From Bacillus pinisoli (GTDB lineage Bacteria > Bacillota > Bacilli > Bacillales > SA4), in contig NZ_JAJQKI010000001.1 in assembly GCF_023036475.1 (NCBI RefSeq), positions 310,001 through 374,000 of the forward strand: a stretch of DNA of 64,000 nt. Reading direction: 5' to 3'. Within the stretch, counting starts at the first letter, position 1; the number at the start of each line of letters is the position of its first letter. The position numbers and the translations under genes are program-made. Below are positions 16,093 to 25,335 of this stretch, in pieces. The notes below the pieces were generated by a model. It did not search any database. It was given only the letters and a program-made list of their open reading frames with translations, and was not told the origin of the DNA.

Positions 16093-17448
16093 TTAGTTTT
16101 TCATCAATTTTCTTCCAAGTAACATACCAGATATTAAAGCTATTATTAAAATAGCTGCTACAACACCATTTACGGAGTGAGATGTTTCACTCATTCCACC
16201 TAAACCTGTTTTAGGCATTTCAGTAGGCATGTCTGTGTGAAACTTTTCTGGAAATTGGTCAACAATGGCACCCGATAAGCCCTTTCCAACTTCAAACATA
16301 TGCATATAAGCTTCATGAAGAGTTGTATAAGTAGTGTTATAGTCTTTATCCACATAGCTAGTAAATGCTAGTAAAAGCTCATCTACATGCATATTTAGAC
16401 CTTCTTCTAGAGCTGCTGCCGGTAAACGTCCCTCTGTAGCCGTTTCTAAGAATTTAGCTTGTTCTATGATATAAGCATCCAATTCTTTTATTGCCATTTC
16501 TTTTGCTGCTTCATCACTTGCACCAGTTGCTACTACATAGTCTACGAAGTAACCAATGTGACTACTCCAAATCTCTTTGAACTTTGCTGCCCCTTCTTCA
16601 CCATAAACAGATTTAATTGCATTGGTTAATTCATCTGTATTTTCATTTAAAGCACCCGCTGCTGCTTCAAAGTCTTCAGCCCCGTCAATTCCTTTTTGCA
16701 TAGCAAGAACAGCCAATGCAACATGCTCTGAAAGTAAGTGATTTAGATGAGAACGAAGGTCTGCCGCAGGAGTGGCAACACTAGTATTCTCAAATTTGTC
16801 TGGAAACTGATCTGTAATCGCCCATGATAAGCCCTTGCCAAACCCATACATATGATGAATGGACTCTCTAACACTATCATACGCTTTATCAAAATCCCCA
16901 CTCACATAATTATCAAATGCCCATAACAACTGATTAATGTGGACTTTTAATCCTTCTTCCAGCTCAGAGGCTTTTAATCTACTACCTGTTGCAGAATCAA
17001 AAAATGCGGCTTGCTCGACACGGTATTCATCTAACTCTGCTAAAGCTTTGTCCTTAGCCGCTTGATCATTCGCTCCAGTTGCCTTTACATAATCAACGAA
17101 ATATCCAATATGACTACTCCAAATTTCTTTAAATGCTGCTCCACCTTCTTCGCCATAGAAAGATGTAACGGCGGCGGTGAGACTATCAGTATTTTCACTT
17201 AGAGCACCAGCTGCTGCTTCAAAATCTCCCTTACCATCAATTCCTTTTTGCATAGCAACAACTGCTAAATAGGCATGTTCAGAAAGTAGTGCATCCAGTG
17301 CAGCTCTTAAATCAGAAGCTGGTGTGGTCACAGTAGGCGTTTGAGCATGAGCATGCCCGTCACTTCCCTGAGCGTGAACCATACTTACAGTTGGAAATAG
17401 TAATGAAAGACTTAACGGAACAGCTACTAAAGATTTCTTAATATTCAT
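16093..17448 (-). CDS. Predicted cell-wall-anchored protein with two histidine-containing helical domains
   Basis: 451 residues. Sec signal peptide at 1-26 (ending VHA), a short His-containing linker (HAHA), then two copies of a roughly 175-residue all-helical domain (about 44-219 and 224-400). Both copies share LLSEH..LAV.AMQKGIDG, FKEIWSSHIGYFVDYV, a VH/HVD histidine, and an H-M-x-G/E-V-GKGLS segment. The C-terminus has MPKTG at about 409, a hydrophobic stretch and a basic tail (GRKLMKN): a variant sortase signal with Met for Leu. The repeated His positions suggest a metal or heme site (inference). Family not recognised. AGGGAG precedes the ATG. Confidence 0.8.
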   Translation of the reverse strand: MNIKKSLVAVPLSLSLLFPTVSMVHAQGSDGHAHAQTPTVTTPASDLRAALDALLSEHAYLAVVAMQKGIDGKGDFEAAAGALSENTDSLTAAVTSFYGEEGGAAFKEIWSSHIGYFVDYVKATGANDQAAKDKALAELDEYRVEQAAFFDSATGSRLKASELEEGLKVHINQLLWAFDNYVSGDFDKAYDSVRESIHHMYGFGKGLSWAITDQFPDKFENTSVATPAADLRSHLNHLLSEHVALAVLAMQKGIDGAEDFEAAAGALNENTDELTNAIKSVYGEEGAAKFKEIWSSHIGYFVDYVVATGASDEAAKEMAIKELDAYIIEQAKFLETATEGRLPAAALEEGLNMHVDELLLAFTSYVDKDYNTTYTTLHEAYMHMFEVGKGLSGAIVDQFPEKFHTDMPTEMPKTGLGGMSETSHSVNGVVAAILIIALISGMLLGRKLMKN

Positions 17449-17691
17449 TTGATAACTCCCTCTCTTTATCCTAGTTTGTATTTGTTTTTACATATAGGCT
17501 AACGAAGGAGTTTTTAGTATGGATCACTCTTTTTATAAATTTTTTTTCAAAGTGCTACGATTGTACAAATGACCTTATTCCTTTCGAGTAAATTAGACAA
17601 ATTTTGATGACGACTTATAGAAAATTCGAGTTAAGTTCATTAGAATGTATATATGATCTTATTCGTTAGGCAAAGGAGGACAGTTAACATA

Positions 17692-18858
17692 ATGAAGTCT
17701 TTAATTAAGTATGGAACACCTATAGTGTTAATCATTGTGTTACTCGGGTGCAGTGTGTATTACTCCTCCAATCCATCCAATCTTCCGGCTACTGCTTTTT
17801 CAGTCTTTCCCTATATATTGCTCGGACTCATCATGATGCTATTAGGCTTCGGTTACTGGTTTAATAGATTAAAAGTATTTTATTTAGGCATACATATACT
17901 GTTTCTATTCCTCTTGTTGAAAGGGATATTACCCTCACCACCATCTTTTATAGAAATAGTGTTACCATATGTAACGGTGGTGAATATTGCACTCCTTTTC
18001 GTTTTTAAGGACGGAGCCGTTTTATCTAATCAAGGGAAAGCAACAGCAATCATTCTCTTAACAGAAGCTCTATTCATTTACATTTTCTTTGAGCACATAA
18101 TAGGTTTCTTGTCTGATTTGAACTTACCTATAGCGTTTATGTTTATTGAATTGCCTGAATTAGCGGTTCTGTTATTTCTTTTAATGTTTCTTGTTTTCTT
18201 TCTTAACATCGTCAGGTCTTTTTCAACGTATAATGTTTTATTATTTGGTTCAGTACTATCTATTTTCCTTAGCCTACCTTTACTAAAGGGTGTAACCGGT
18301 GCAGAGCTTTTTTTACTAACAGGTGCCATTCTGCTGTTGTTTGCTGTCGTGTATAGAACCTATGCGATGGCTTATATCGACGAGTTGACTAATATTCCAT
18401 CCAGGCGAATGCTAAAAGTAGATTTAATGAAGCTTGGAAACAAATACTCAATCGCCATGCTAGACATTGACCATTTTAAAAAGTTCAACGATAAATATGG
18501 GCATGATGTAGGAGATGATGTGCTTACACTTGTTGCCAAAGGGTTAGAACGTGTAACGGGTGGTGGGAAGGCTTACCGTTATGGTGGAGAAGAGTTTACC
18601 ATTGTCTTTCCTAAAAAGGATGTAGAAGATGTCATCACTCATTTAGAGGATTTACGGGAAGAAATATCAAAAAAAGAATACACATATAGAAAAAAGAACA
18701 GAAGTGGTGATTCTAGCACGCAAAAGCTAAAGGTCACAATTAGTATTGGGGTGGCCGAGAAACAAAGTAAAACAAAATCGCCTGCTGAAGTAGTAAAAGA
18801 AGCAGATAAAGCATTATACCGTGCCAAGAAAAAAGGAAGAAATTGTGTAAGTAAATAA
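17692..18858 (+). CDS. Membrane-bound diguanylate cyclase (GGDEF)
   Basis: 388 residues from ATG 17692; AAAGGAGG lies about 12 bases upstream and inside the longer frame that starts at 17653. Residues 1-225 hold seven or so hydrophobic segments, a multi-pass sensor. The GGDEF domain follows (about 235-388) with the active-site motif GGEEF, the substrate-binding DELT..PSRR segment and DIDHFKKFND. The inhibitory RxxD site before GGEEF is absent, so product inhibition may be weak. It makes cyclic-di-GMP. No EAL domain. Monocistronic in this window. Confidence 0.88.
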   Translation: MKSLIKYGTPIVLIIVLLGCSVYYSSNPSNLPATAFSVFPYILLGLIMMLLGFGYWFNRLKVFYLGIHILFLFLLLKGILPSPPSFIEIVLPYVTVVNIALLFVFKDGAVLSNQGKATAIILLTEALFIYIFFEHIIGFLSDLNLPIAFMFIELPELAVLLFLLMFLVFFLNIVRSFSTYNVLLFGSVLSIFLSLPLLKGVTGAELFLLTGAILLLFAVVYRTYAMAYIDELTNIPSRRMLKVDLMKLGNKYSIAMLDIDHFKKFNDKYGHDVGDDVLTLVAKGLERVTGGGKAYRYGGEEFTIVFPKKDVEDVITHLEDLREEISKKEYTYRKKNRSGDSSTQKLKVTISIGVAEKQSKTKSPAEVVKEADKALYRAKKKGRNCVSK

Positions 18859-19012
18859 GATGTGTGTAAGTCCCTTTTTATTCAGTTTTACCAAACTGGA
18901 ATAGGAAGGGATTTTTATTATCATTTCACTTTTTTCTCTAGCTAAGTAGTATATTTCTAGACTCCATTGACATAATAAGCACAAATATACTGGGAAACAA
19001 TGGGTGGCTATC

Positions 19013-20488
19013 ATGAAGTGGATTAATCAACTATTGAATAAAGAATCAACTTCTATTAAAGAAACGATAGGAGAGTTAAAAAAGTCCTCAGATTTTATGT
19101 TTGTTGAGAATGATACGACCACGATTCCGTATTCATTAGTTTATTTTTCTAGCTTAGTTGATCATAACATTATCAACAGGGACATCCTTCCGACCTTAAC
19201 AAATCTTAAAGATAAAGATATTCGAAAGTCCATACCTATTCAAGATATTGTAAAAACCAATAGTTCTAAAGAAGTCTCTAAGAAGCTATTAGAGGGTTAT
19301 CTATTGGTTGCAATTGACGGAAGTATTGAGGATGTTTTTTTAATTAAAGTCCAAAAAGATGAAAAACGAAATATTAGTACTCCTGAAGTCGAATTTAGTG
19401 TTGTGGGGCCAAAAGAAGCATTTGTTGAATCATTGGAAACAAATATCCATTTAGTTCGGAAAAGACTTCCTATTAAAGAGTTGATCGTAGAAGAACTCAA
19501 AATCGGTAAGCTTTCAAATTCATCTGTGGCCATCCTCTATATAGATGGCATTGTCGATATGGAAAATGTAAACACAATGAGACAGCGATTAGAGGACATT
19601 GATATTGATTTTATTTCAGATAGTTCTTATATCGCACAAATTATCTCAGATAATGAATTATCACCGTTTCCTCAAGTATTAGATTCGGAAAGACCTGATC
19701 GAATATCAGCCGTTTTAGCGGAAGGCAAAGTAGTGGTAATGGTAGATGATTCACCACATGCATTAATCGCTCCTACGACGTTCGTAGAATTTTTCTCATC
19801 ATTTGAGGATTATCTCTTTAATTGGTATGTTTCATCATTTATTCGTATATTACGTGTGTTTGCGGTATTCTTCTCTATACTCATCACACCTCTTTATGTG
19901 GCAGCTCTCACTTATCACTATGAGCTCATACCAAAAGATTTGTTAGCAACACTTATCACTTCAAGAAGAGAAATTCCCCTACCTCCTATTTTAGAGGCTT
20001 TGTTTCTAGAATTAACGATTGAGCTATTACGAGAGGCTGGAGCGAGACTACCCACTAAAGTAGGACAAACCATTGGTATCGTTGGCGGGATTGTCATTGG
20101 AACCGCCTCCGTTGAAGCAGGCCTTACAAGTAATGTATTACTCATCATTGTGGCACTTGCAGCATTAGCTTCCTTTTCAACTCCAATCTATAAGATGGGC
20201 AATACCATTAGACTGATCCGATTCCCATTCCTGGTATTTGCCCATGCATGGGGCCTAATCGGTATTGTCATTTGTTTTTGCTTTCTCATCACCCATCTAC
20301 TACGCCTTACATCATTGGGTAGACCTTTTCTAGAACCCATTTATCCTCTGCGTGTGAGTGATTTAAGAGATGCGTTTATTAGATTGCCCTTTTCACAATT
20401 AGGTAAGAGGCCACAGCAATTACGACCGAAAACTTCAATTCGATTTAGTCCAAAAGATGCAAAAATGAAACGTGATATAGATGAATAA
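19013..20488 (+). CDS. GerA-family germinant receptor subunit A
   Basis: 491 residues from ATG 19013 behind GGGTGG (a GTG at 19004 is also in frame). The soluble N-terminal domain (about 1-270) contains LPIKELIVEELKIGKLS and VAILYIDGIVD. The membrane C-terminal part (about 275-450) contains REIPLPPILEALFLELTIEL and LLREAGARLPTKVGQTIGIV, hallmark GerAA motifs. It is the first gene of a three-gene operon with B and C subunits. Such receptors sit in the spore inner membrane and start germination on binding small nutrients; the ligand is not predictable here. Confidence 0.92.
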   Translation: MKWINQLLNKESTSIKETIGELKKSSDFMFVENDTTTIPYSLVYFSSLVDHNIINRDILPTLTNLKDKDIRKSIPIQDIVKTNSSKEVSKKLLEGYLLVAIDGSIEDVFLIKVQKDEKRNISTPEVEFSVVGPKEAFVESLETNIHLVRKRLPIKELIVEELKIGKLSNSSVAILYIDGIVDMENVNTMRQRLEDIDIDFISDSSYIAQIISDNELSPFPQVLDSERPDRISAVLAEGKVVVMVDDSPHALIAPTTFVEFFSSFEDYLFNWYVSSFIRILRVFAVFFSILITPLYVAALTYHYELIPKDLLATLITSRREIPLPPILEALFLELTIELLREAGARLPTKVGQTIGIVGGIVIGTASVEAGLTSNVLLIIVALAALASFSTPIYKMGNTIRLIRFPFLVFAHAWGLIGIVICFCFLITHLLRLTSLGRPFLEPIYPLRVSDLRDAFIRLPFSQLGKRPQQLRPKTSIRFSPKDAKMKRDIDE

Positions 20489-20509
20489 TGACTAATGGTG
20501 GTGTGTGGC

Positions 20510-21601
20510 ATGGAGAGGATTCCCAATCAATATCTTATTTCGCCTTTTTTAGTTTTTTATCTGATTCACTCTATGCAAGTTGGAGTGGGGTTATTAGGTT
20601 TTCAACGAGTTGTGGCAAAGAGTGCAGAGAATGATGCTTGGATCGGGGTCCTTATTGGTGGAATTGCTGTTCACCTTTTAATATGGATGATGTATAAAAT
20701 TCTTGAAAAAAGTAACGGTGATATTACAGATGTTCATAATTCTATACTAGGAAAATGGGTGGGTCGAGCTCTTTCCACCGTCTTAATGATTTATTTTATT
20801 TTGTTAGCTATAACCGTACTTAGAACATATATCGAAATTGTTCAAGTGTGGGTCTTTCCTGGTTTTAGTGTGAAGTTATTTGCGGCTGTGTTTTTACTAC
20901 TAGTGTTTTATATTATTAATGGCGGATTTCGAACGGTTACTGGTATTGCAGTACTTGGAGTTATACTTCCTTTGTATTTAATATTAACCTTTATATTTCC
21001 ATTAAAGTATGCATTCTTTGAGAATTTACTACCTATTATGGACCATTCTATCCTCGAAATTTTACAATCAACAAAAGGATTAACTTTAACCATACTAGGG
21101 TTTGAAGCATTACTTGTTTACTATCCGTTTATAAAAGATCCTAAAAAATCTATAAAATGGGCTCAGTTTGGTGCGCTATTTACAATCGCATTATATTTAC
21201 TTGTTTTAATCATAAGTCTTGCCTACTTTTCAATCGAACAATTAGAGAGAACCATTTGGGCATCATTAACGATCTTAAAAATTGGACAACTACCATTTGT
21301 AGAGAGAATTGAATATGTAGGAATTGCTTCCTGGATTCTTGTTATTTTACCTAACATTTGTATATCAATTTGGGCGGCAAGTCGAATTGCTAAAAAAGTT
21401 TTTAAAATCCGGCAACGTATTTTGCTAATCGTTATCTTAGGTATTACCTATGCCTCCACCATCCTGTTTAGCTCAAGAGAGCAGATCAATTTATTAAACG
21501 AGTACACCGCACAAATTGGATTTTATGTCATCTACCTATATATTCCTCTTATGTTTTTCATTAGCTATCTCTACTATCGAAAAAAGGAAAATTTATCATG
21601 A
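20510..21601 (+). CDS. GerB-family germinant receptor subunit B (spore permease)
   Basis: 363 residues from ATG 20510 (MERIPNQYLISPFLVFYLIH); GGTGGT lies 7-8 bases upstream, while the ATG at 20495 overlaps it. Ten or so membrane helices with the amino-acid-permease-like (APC) layout of GerAB proteins, including QVGVGLLGFQRVVAKSAEND early and FEALLVYYPFIKDPKKS in the middle. It follows subunit A by 21 bp and overlaps subunit C by four bases (ATGA). In GerA receptors the B subunit is thought to hold the germinant pocket. Confidence 0.92.
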   Translation: MERIPNQYLISPFLVFYLIHSMQVGVGLLGFQRVVAKSAENDAWIGVLIGGIAVHLLIWMMYKILEKSNGDITDVHNSILGKWVGRALSTVLMIYFILLAITVLRTYIEIVQVWVFPGFSVKLFAAVFLLLVFYIINGGFRTVTGIAVLGVILPLYLILTFIFPLKYAFFENLLPIMDHSILEILQSTKGLTLTILGFEALLVYYPFIKDPKKSIKWAQFGALFTIALYLLVLIISLAYFSIEQLERTIWASLTILKIGQLPFVERIEYVGIASWILVILPNICISIWAASRIAKKVFKIRQRILLIVILGITYASTILFSSREQINLLNEYTAQIGFYVIYLYIPLMFFISYLYYRKKENLS

Positions 21602-22662
21602 CGATAAGATTAATTTTAATAATTTTAAGTATACTTTGCCTTTCTGGTTGTGTGGAGAGTCATGTAATTGATGATATTAATATCATTAGTGCCGTTGGCT
21701 ATGATAAATCCGAAGAAGGAAAGGTCATGGGTACGACCATTATTCCCGTATATGAAGCAGATAAAAGTATTACTAACGAATCATTTTCTGCCGAAGCCAC
21801 ACAAAGCAAAGCCATTCTTCGAAAGATGCAACAGAAATCATCAGACCCACTTGTAAATGGTAGTATTGAAGTGGTTCTATTCGGAAGAGACAAAGCAGAA
21901 GAAGGGGTAATCGAAATTGTTGATACATTAGAGCGTGATCCTAATATCGGTAGTAATATCATGATGGCTGTGGTGGACGGGAAAGCCCAAGAGATTCTTC
22001 AAGAACAGCTTGGTAACAGGGGGACTGGGACGTACCTATTTAATTTACTTGAGAACAATATGACCAGAAGAGAGCTACCACGATCGAATCTACATTTATT
22101 TCTCTTCTCTTATTATTCTAAAGGGAGAGATCCATCCCTGCCCTATATAAAGCTCGAGGGAAATAAAGTAAATATTAAGGGTATGGCAATTTTTACAGAT
22201 GACAAAGTTACATCTTATGTTGATGATAGTAAAATGTTCTTCTATAAAGCGTTAATGGAGAACTTCAAAAATGGTTCTTATACTCTAGAAGTAGATCAAG
22301 AATACGCCACTATTTACAGTTTAACTTTGGATAGAAAGTATGATATTAAAAATACCATGTCCAATCCAAAAGTTCATATTACGGTTACACTAGAAGGCCA
22401 TATTCGAGAATACTCAGGCAAAAGATTAGAAAGTAAAAGTTTGAGGAAAATTGAAGCAGCCTTCGAAAAACTAATCAAAGATAACTGTGAAACCTTATTG
22501 AATGAGTTTAAGGATAAGGGTAGTGATCCCGTTGGAATCGGTTTAATGGCGAAAACACAAACTAGACATTTTGATGAGAAGAAATGGAAAGAAGCCTATA
22601 AAAATGCAACATTTCATGTTAATGCAAAGGTAATCATCAGTGAAACAGGTATCGTTGAATAA
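21598..22662 (+). CDS. GerC-family germinant receptor subunit C lipoprotein
   Basis: 354 residues. Lipobox LSGC near residues 16-19 gives a lipid-anchored protein after cleavage. The mature part is the Ger(x)C fold, with DDINIISAVGYDKS at the start, a middle segment KVNIKGMAIFTDDKVTSYVD typical of the family, and a C-terminal domain with DNCETLLNEFKDKGSDPVGIG. Last gene of the operon, starting in the ATGA overlap with subunit B. No clear hairpin was seen before the next gene at 22714. Confidence 0.92.
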   Translation: MTIRLILIILSILCLSGCVESHVIDDINIISAVGYDKSEEGKVMGTTIIPVYEADKSITNESFSAEATQSKAILRKMQQKSSDPLVNGSIEVVLFGRDKAEEGVIEIVDTLERDPNIGSNIMMAVVDGKAQEILQEQLGNRGTGTYLFNLLENNMTRRELPRSNLHLFLFSYYSKGRDPSLPYIKLEGNKVNIKGMAIFTDDKVTSYVDDSKMFFYKALMENFKNGSYTLEVDQEYATIYSLTLDRKYDIKNTMSNPKVHITVTLEGHIREYSGKRLESKSLRKIEAAFEKLIKDNCETLLNEFKDKGSDPVGIGLMAKTQTRHFDEKKWKEAYKNATFHVNAKVIISETGIVE

Positions 22663-22713
22663 TCACACGAAGGGCTGAATAATATAGGATAGCAAACCAA
22701 GGGGGGAAATCTC

Positions 22714-23679
22714 TTGCAAAAAGTTTTATTATTTTCAGATCCAGGTATTGATGATTCCTTTGCCATTATTTACGCTTTATTACATCCTCAAATTGAATTG
22801 GTCGGTATCGTTACGGGATATGGTAGTGTAAAAAAGGAACAAGCTACGCAAAATGCTGCTTATTTGCTGCAACTCGCCAATCAACGTGATATCCCCATTA
22901 TAGGTGGTGCACAAGGACCTTTATCAGGTGAATCGGTTACCTATTATCCTGAGATTCACGGACCAGAAGGACTCGGTCCCATTAAGCCACCAGAAGGACT
23001 GAAGGTAAATCTTCTAAACTTCGACCAAATTTATAAGATTATTGATCAATATCAAAATGAGCTTATTATCGTTTCTATAGGTAGATTAACTGAACTAGCT
23101 GTAGCTTTTATCCTTGGTGCTGACCAGATGGAAAAAGTAAAATCCTTTCATGTTATGGGAGGAGCTTTTTTAGTGCCAGGCAATGTCTCACCTGTTGCCG
23201 AAGCCAATTTTTATGGAGATCCCATTGCAGCTGACTTGGTCATGCAACGTTCTATACCTTTAAAGGTTTTTCCGTTAAATGTAACAAATCAAGCACTTGT
23301 CACACCTGAAGTTATTCAGTATATAAGTCAAACCAATGCAACCCCTTTCCAACCCTTACTTGAGCCAATTTATGATTACTACTTAAAAGCATATAAAAAA
23401 AACATACCTGGAATTCCTGGTGCTCCATTACATGATGTTTTAACATTAAGCAGTATTTTCAATCCTACTATGGTTGACTATTATTATCGTGAAGTGCGAG
23501 TCGTTCTTTCAGGGGTTGCGAAAGGCCAAAGTATTGCTGATTTTCGTCCAAAGCCTGACCCAGTACCGGAGGAAAACTTAAAAGGAATTGCAATGAAGTT
23601 GAACTATGAATTATTCTTAAAAGACTTTGTAGAAATAATGACAAGCGAAACATCAAACACAACGTCCACTTCAAAGTAA
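22714..23679 (+). CDS. Inosine/uridine-type nucleoside hydrolase
   Basis: 321 residues from a TTG start at 22714 with a very strong GGGGGGAAA ribosome site. The N-terminus LLFSDPGIDDSFAIIYALLH carries the calcium-site aspartates of the family (SDPGxDD for the usual DxDPGxDD). Later FHVMGGAF, NVSPVAEANFYGDPIAADLV and PLHDVLTLSS match the other binding loops. Enzymes of this family cleave the N-glycosidic bond of nucleosides. The stop is about 50 bp from that of the converging kinase gene. Confidence 0.88.
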   Translation: MQKVLLFSDPGIDDSFAIIYALLHPQIELVGIVTGYGSVKKEQATQNAAYLLQLANQRDIPIIGGAQGPLSGESVTYYPEIHGPEGLGPIKPPEGLKVNLLNFDQIYKIIDQYQNELIIVSIGRLTELAVAFILGADQMEKVKSFHVMGGAFLVPGNVSPVAEANFYGDPIAADLVMQRSIPLKVFPLNVTNQALVTPEVIQYISQTNATPFQPLLEPIYDYYLKAYKKNIPGIPGAPLHDVLTLSSIFNPTMVDYYYREVRVVLSGVAKGQSIADFRPKPDPVPEENLKGIAMKLNYELFLKDFVEIMTSETSNTTSTSK

Positions 23680-23682
23680 AAA

Positions 23683-23708
23683 CATCGCTAGGAGAACTCC
23701 TAGCGATG
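23683..23708 (-). terminator. Terminator for the kinase-like gene
   Basis: 12-bp perfect stem CATCGCTAGGAG / CTCCTAGCGATG with a 2-nt loop; on the minus strand followed by TTTTTAC. Confidence 0.65.
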
Positions 23709-23731
23709 ATAGTCGTTACCAGGATAATTGC

Positions 23732-24331
23732 TTATACGGTTCCATCTATGAGGAAATCTGCTCGTTCGTGCGGCTTCTGTTTTTGAACATAGAGCTCCTC
23801 TGCTACCATCCAGTTATTTTCCCACATTTCACGTGCGCCCTCTCCATCTCGTTCAATCCCTCTCAATAAGCGGGTGTCACTTGGACAATTCACCCATATC
23901 TTTATATCATATAAGTGTTCTAACTCTTGACGAGTACAGTATACCCCTTCGACAATGACGATTTCACCAGTTGGCACAGTATGCCATTCCGCCAACTTAT
24001 CCGTATTCCAGTCATATCGCTGATAGAATCCCTCTTTGTCCTGGCTTAATGGTAGCAATACTTGCTCAAGAAGTCGTTTCCAGTCAAAGTCAGCACCTAT
24101 TGGCTTTTTAGTTGGATCTCCATCTATCAGCTCTGAAGAAGGTAGATAGAAGTCATCGTTGTGAATGATTGTCACATTTGTGTAGTGTTCTTTTATCATA
24201 TTGGCGAGAGTACTTTTCCCTGCACCTCCGCATCCATCTATTCCAATGAGAAGGGTGGACTGTTTTTTAGCATATGTGCCGATGTAGTACAATAAACGTT
24301 CAAACGTAATTGATTTATTCAAGTTTCTCAC
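23732..24331 (-). CDS. Uridine kinase-like P-loop kinase
   Basis: 199 residues. P-loop GIDGCGGAGKST at 30-41, then HNDDFYLP near 58-65 and the EGVYCTRQEL segment near 130 as in the uridine kinase/phosphoribulokinase family. The phosphate-acceptor side (YDWNTDKLAEW) also fits. The sequence is shorter than Udk, so the substrate is uncertain (a nucleoside or related small alcohol). It overlaps the upstream 76-residue gene by 17 bp, which suggests a small operon with two hypothetical genes. Confidence 0.8.
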   Translation of the reverse strand: MRNLNKSITFERLLYYIGTYAKKQSTLLIGIDGCGGAGKSTLANMIKEHYTNVTIIHNDDFYLPSSELIDGDPTKKPIGADFDWKRLLEQVLLPLSQDKEGFYQRYDWNTDKLAEWHTVPTGEIVIVEGVYCTRQELEHLYDIKIWVNCPSDTRLLRGIERDGEGAREMWENNWMVAEELYVQKQKPHERADFLIDGTV

Positions 24332-24545
24332 CCGTCATCAAATAAAATAACGTTTTAGAATCTTCTTCAGAAAACTTTATGTAGACAGATTCCCCTTCTA
24401 TAATTGTTTCTATTTGTTTTCTATTAGGTGTAATCCAAAATGAGAAAAACAATGATGGATTCATAAAACGATAATCAGGAGGACGTTCCATTTGAACCTC
24501 TATATTCTTCTCCCAATTAGTATTCAGTAGTAATTCCTTTAACAA
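24315..24545 (-). CDS. Hypothetical protein, 76 aa
   Basis: A soluble 76-residue product containing MERPPDYRFMNPSLFFSFWI, a beta-rich middle and a C-terminus YLMTGEKLE. The start is a TTG at 24545 without a good ribosome site; an ATG at 24491 has AGAGG 5 bases upstream and would give 58 residues. I keep the longer form because its N-terminus looks protein-like and fits closely behind the previous gene. The 3' end overlaps the kinase gene. Family not recognised. Confidence 0.55.
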   Translation of the reverse strand: MLKELLLNTNWEKNIEVQMERPPDYRFMNPSLFFSFWITPNRKQIETIIEGESVYIKFSEEDSKTLFYLMTGEKLE

Positions 24546-24557
24546 AGCTATCTCATT

Positions 24558-24809
24558 TTATTCTGATATGATTTTTTTCGTCTGATAACCTAAGCTCGAA
24601 TTCTCTTCAACTTCTACAGTTTTGAATTCTAAATTCCTGAAAAGCTCGTCTTCTTCCTCTGGAGGGTGAGAAGTAGTCATCTCTTTAAATGCAATAGAAT
24701 CTTGTTTCGTTTCCAACGATTGACTACTGTGTTCTGATTGATTTGTAACGCTATCTACAAAAAGAAATGAAACTAATAAAGTAATAGCAATTAATAGATA
24801 TTTTTTCAT
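24558..24809 (-). CDS. Hypothetical membrane-anchored or secreted protein, 83 aa
   Basis: N-terminal hydrophobic segment (residues 3-20, KKYLLIAITLLVSFLFVDS) followed by a polar, acidic tail rich in Glu, Ser and Thr (PPEEEDELFRNLEFKTVEVEE). This suggests a signal anchor with a small extracytoplasmic tail. It leads the short operon with the 76-residue gene (12-bp gap) and the kinase. I recognise no family; the link to the kinase is only positional. Confidence 0.55.
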   Translation of the reverse strand: MKKYLLIAITLLVSFLFVDSVTNQSEHSSQSLETKQDSIAFKEMTTSHPPEEEDELFRNLEFKTVEVEENSSLGYQTKKIISE

Positions 24810-24874
24810 GATCTACTTTCATCTCTCCCAGCTTATCTTAAATTCTCATCCATATGATATAGATAATAATTTAA

Positions 24875-24972
24875 GGCTCTTTTCTAAAACTTTGTTGCTT
24901 TTCAAGCTAATACTTCTAAACATTGACCCTATTTTGTACGAAAAAACGAAGTAATAATTGTTAGAAAAGAGC
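24875..24972. repeat. Miniature inverted-repeat element, family 1, copy A
   Basis: 98 bp from GGCTCTTTTCTAAAAC to TTGTTAGAAAAGAGC. Terminal inverted repeats GCTCTTTTCTAA / TTAGAAAAGAGC are perfect over 12 bp. Interior TTTGTTGCTTTTCAA and CGAAGTAATAATT match copy C. Confidence 0.75.
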
Positions 24973-25005
24973 AACTCTCTCTATTTAAAGGACTGGACAT
25001 TGTAC

Positions 25006-25066
25006 TACCTAGTAAAAATCCGGCTATTGGGATTTTTACGAAAGCAACAATCTTTTGAAGACAGCC
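25006..25066 (+). repeat. Hairpin repeat family 2, third copy
   Basis: CCTAGTAAAAATCCGGCTATTGGGATTTTTACGAAAGCAACAATC followed by an imperfect end; closely matches the pair at 1984 and 2333. It directly follows the family 1 copy at 24875, the same association seen near 2 kb. Confidence 0.55.
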
Positions 25067-25188
25067 TAATTTAAAAATAGTCCGGTTAAAAAGCCTAGTA
25101 GGAGATTGGTGATCAATAGTCCTCCAAAACCCTCGAACCAAAGTGTGAGAACAGCTGCGATAAATGCTACTATGAATGCTAACCACAT
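25066..25188 (-). CDS. Possible small membrane peptide, 40 aa
   Basis: A short frame starts MWLAFIVAFIAAVLTLWFEG and continues with a second hydrophobic stretch containing GGLLITNLLLGFLTGLF, ending at a TAG that touches the repeat at 25066. Two hydrophobic helices around a short polar turn look like a real small membrane peptide. The GGAAG ribosome site is about 11 bases upstream, which is long. Not recognised. A 94-residue frame on the same strand is less protein-like and runs through the repeat. Confidence 0.45.
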   Translation of the reverse strand: MWLAFIVAFIAAVLTLWFEGFGGLLITNLLLGFLTGLFLN

Positions 25189-25283
25189 TCGAACGTTCGC
25201 TTCCTTTTTTCACTCAAAATATTTAACCCCATTTATTCCATTAGGAGAAGGAGGAATCCTTCTAAGAGCACCAAGAGGCAACT

Positions 25284-25320
25284 AAAAATCCAATCACTTA
25301 ATGTTCATTAGTGATTGGAC
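25284..25320 (-). terminator. Terminator of yhaR
   Basis: Stem TCCAATCACT / AGTGATTGGA around a short loop, followed on the minus strand by TTTTT. Confidence 0.7.
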
Positions 25321-25335
25321 TTTCACTCCATTAAA

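Noticed and set aside
24929-25213. 94-residue minus-strand frame
   Set aside because: It crosses two dispersed repeats, has no good start, and a shorter overlapping frame is more protein-like.
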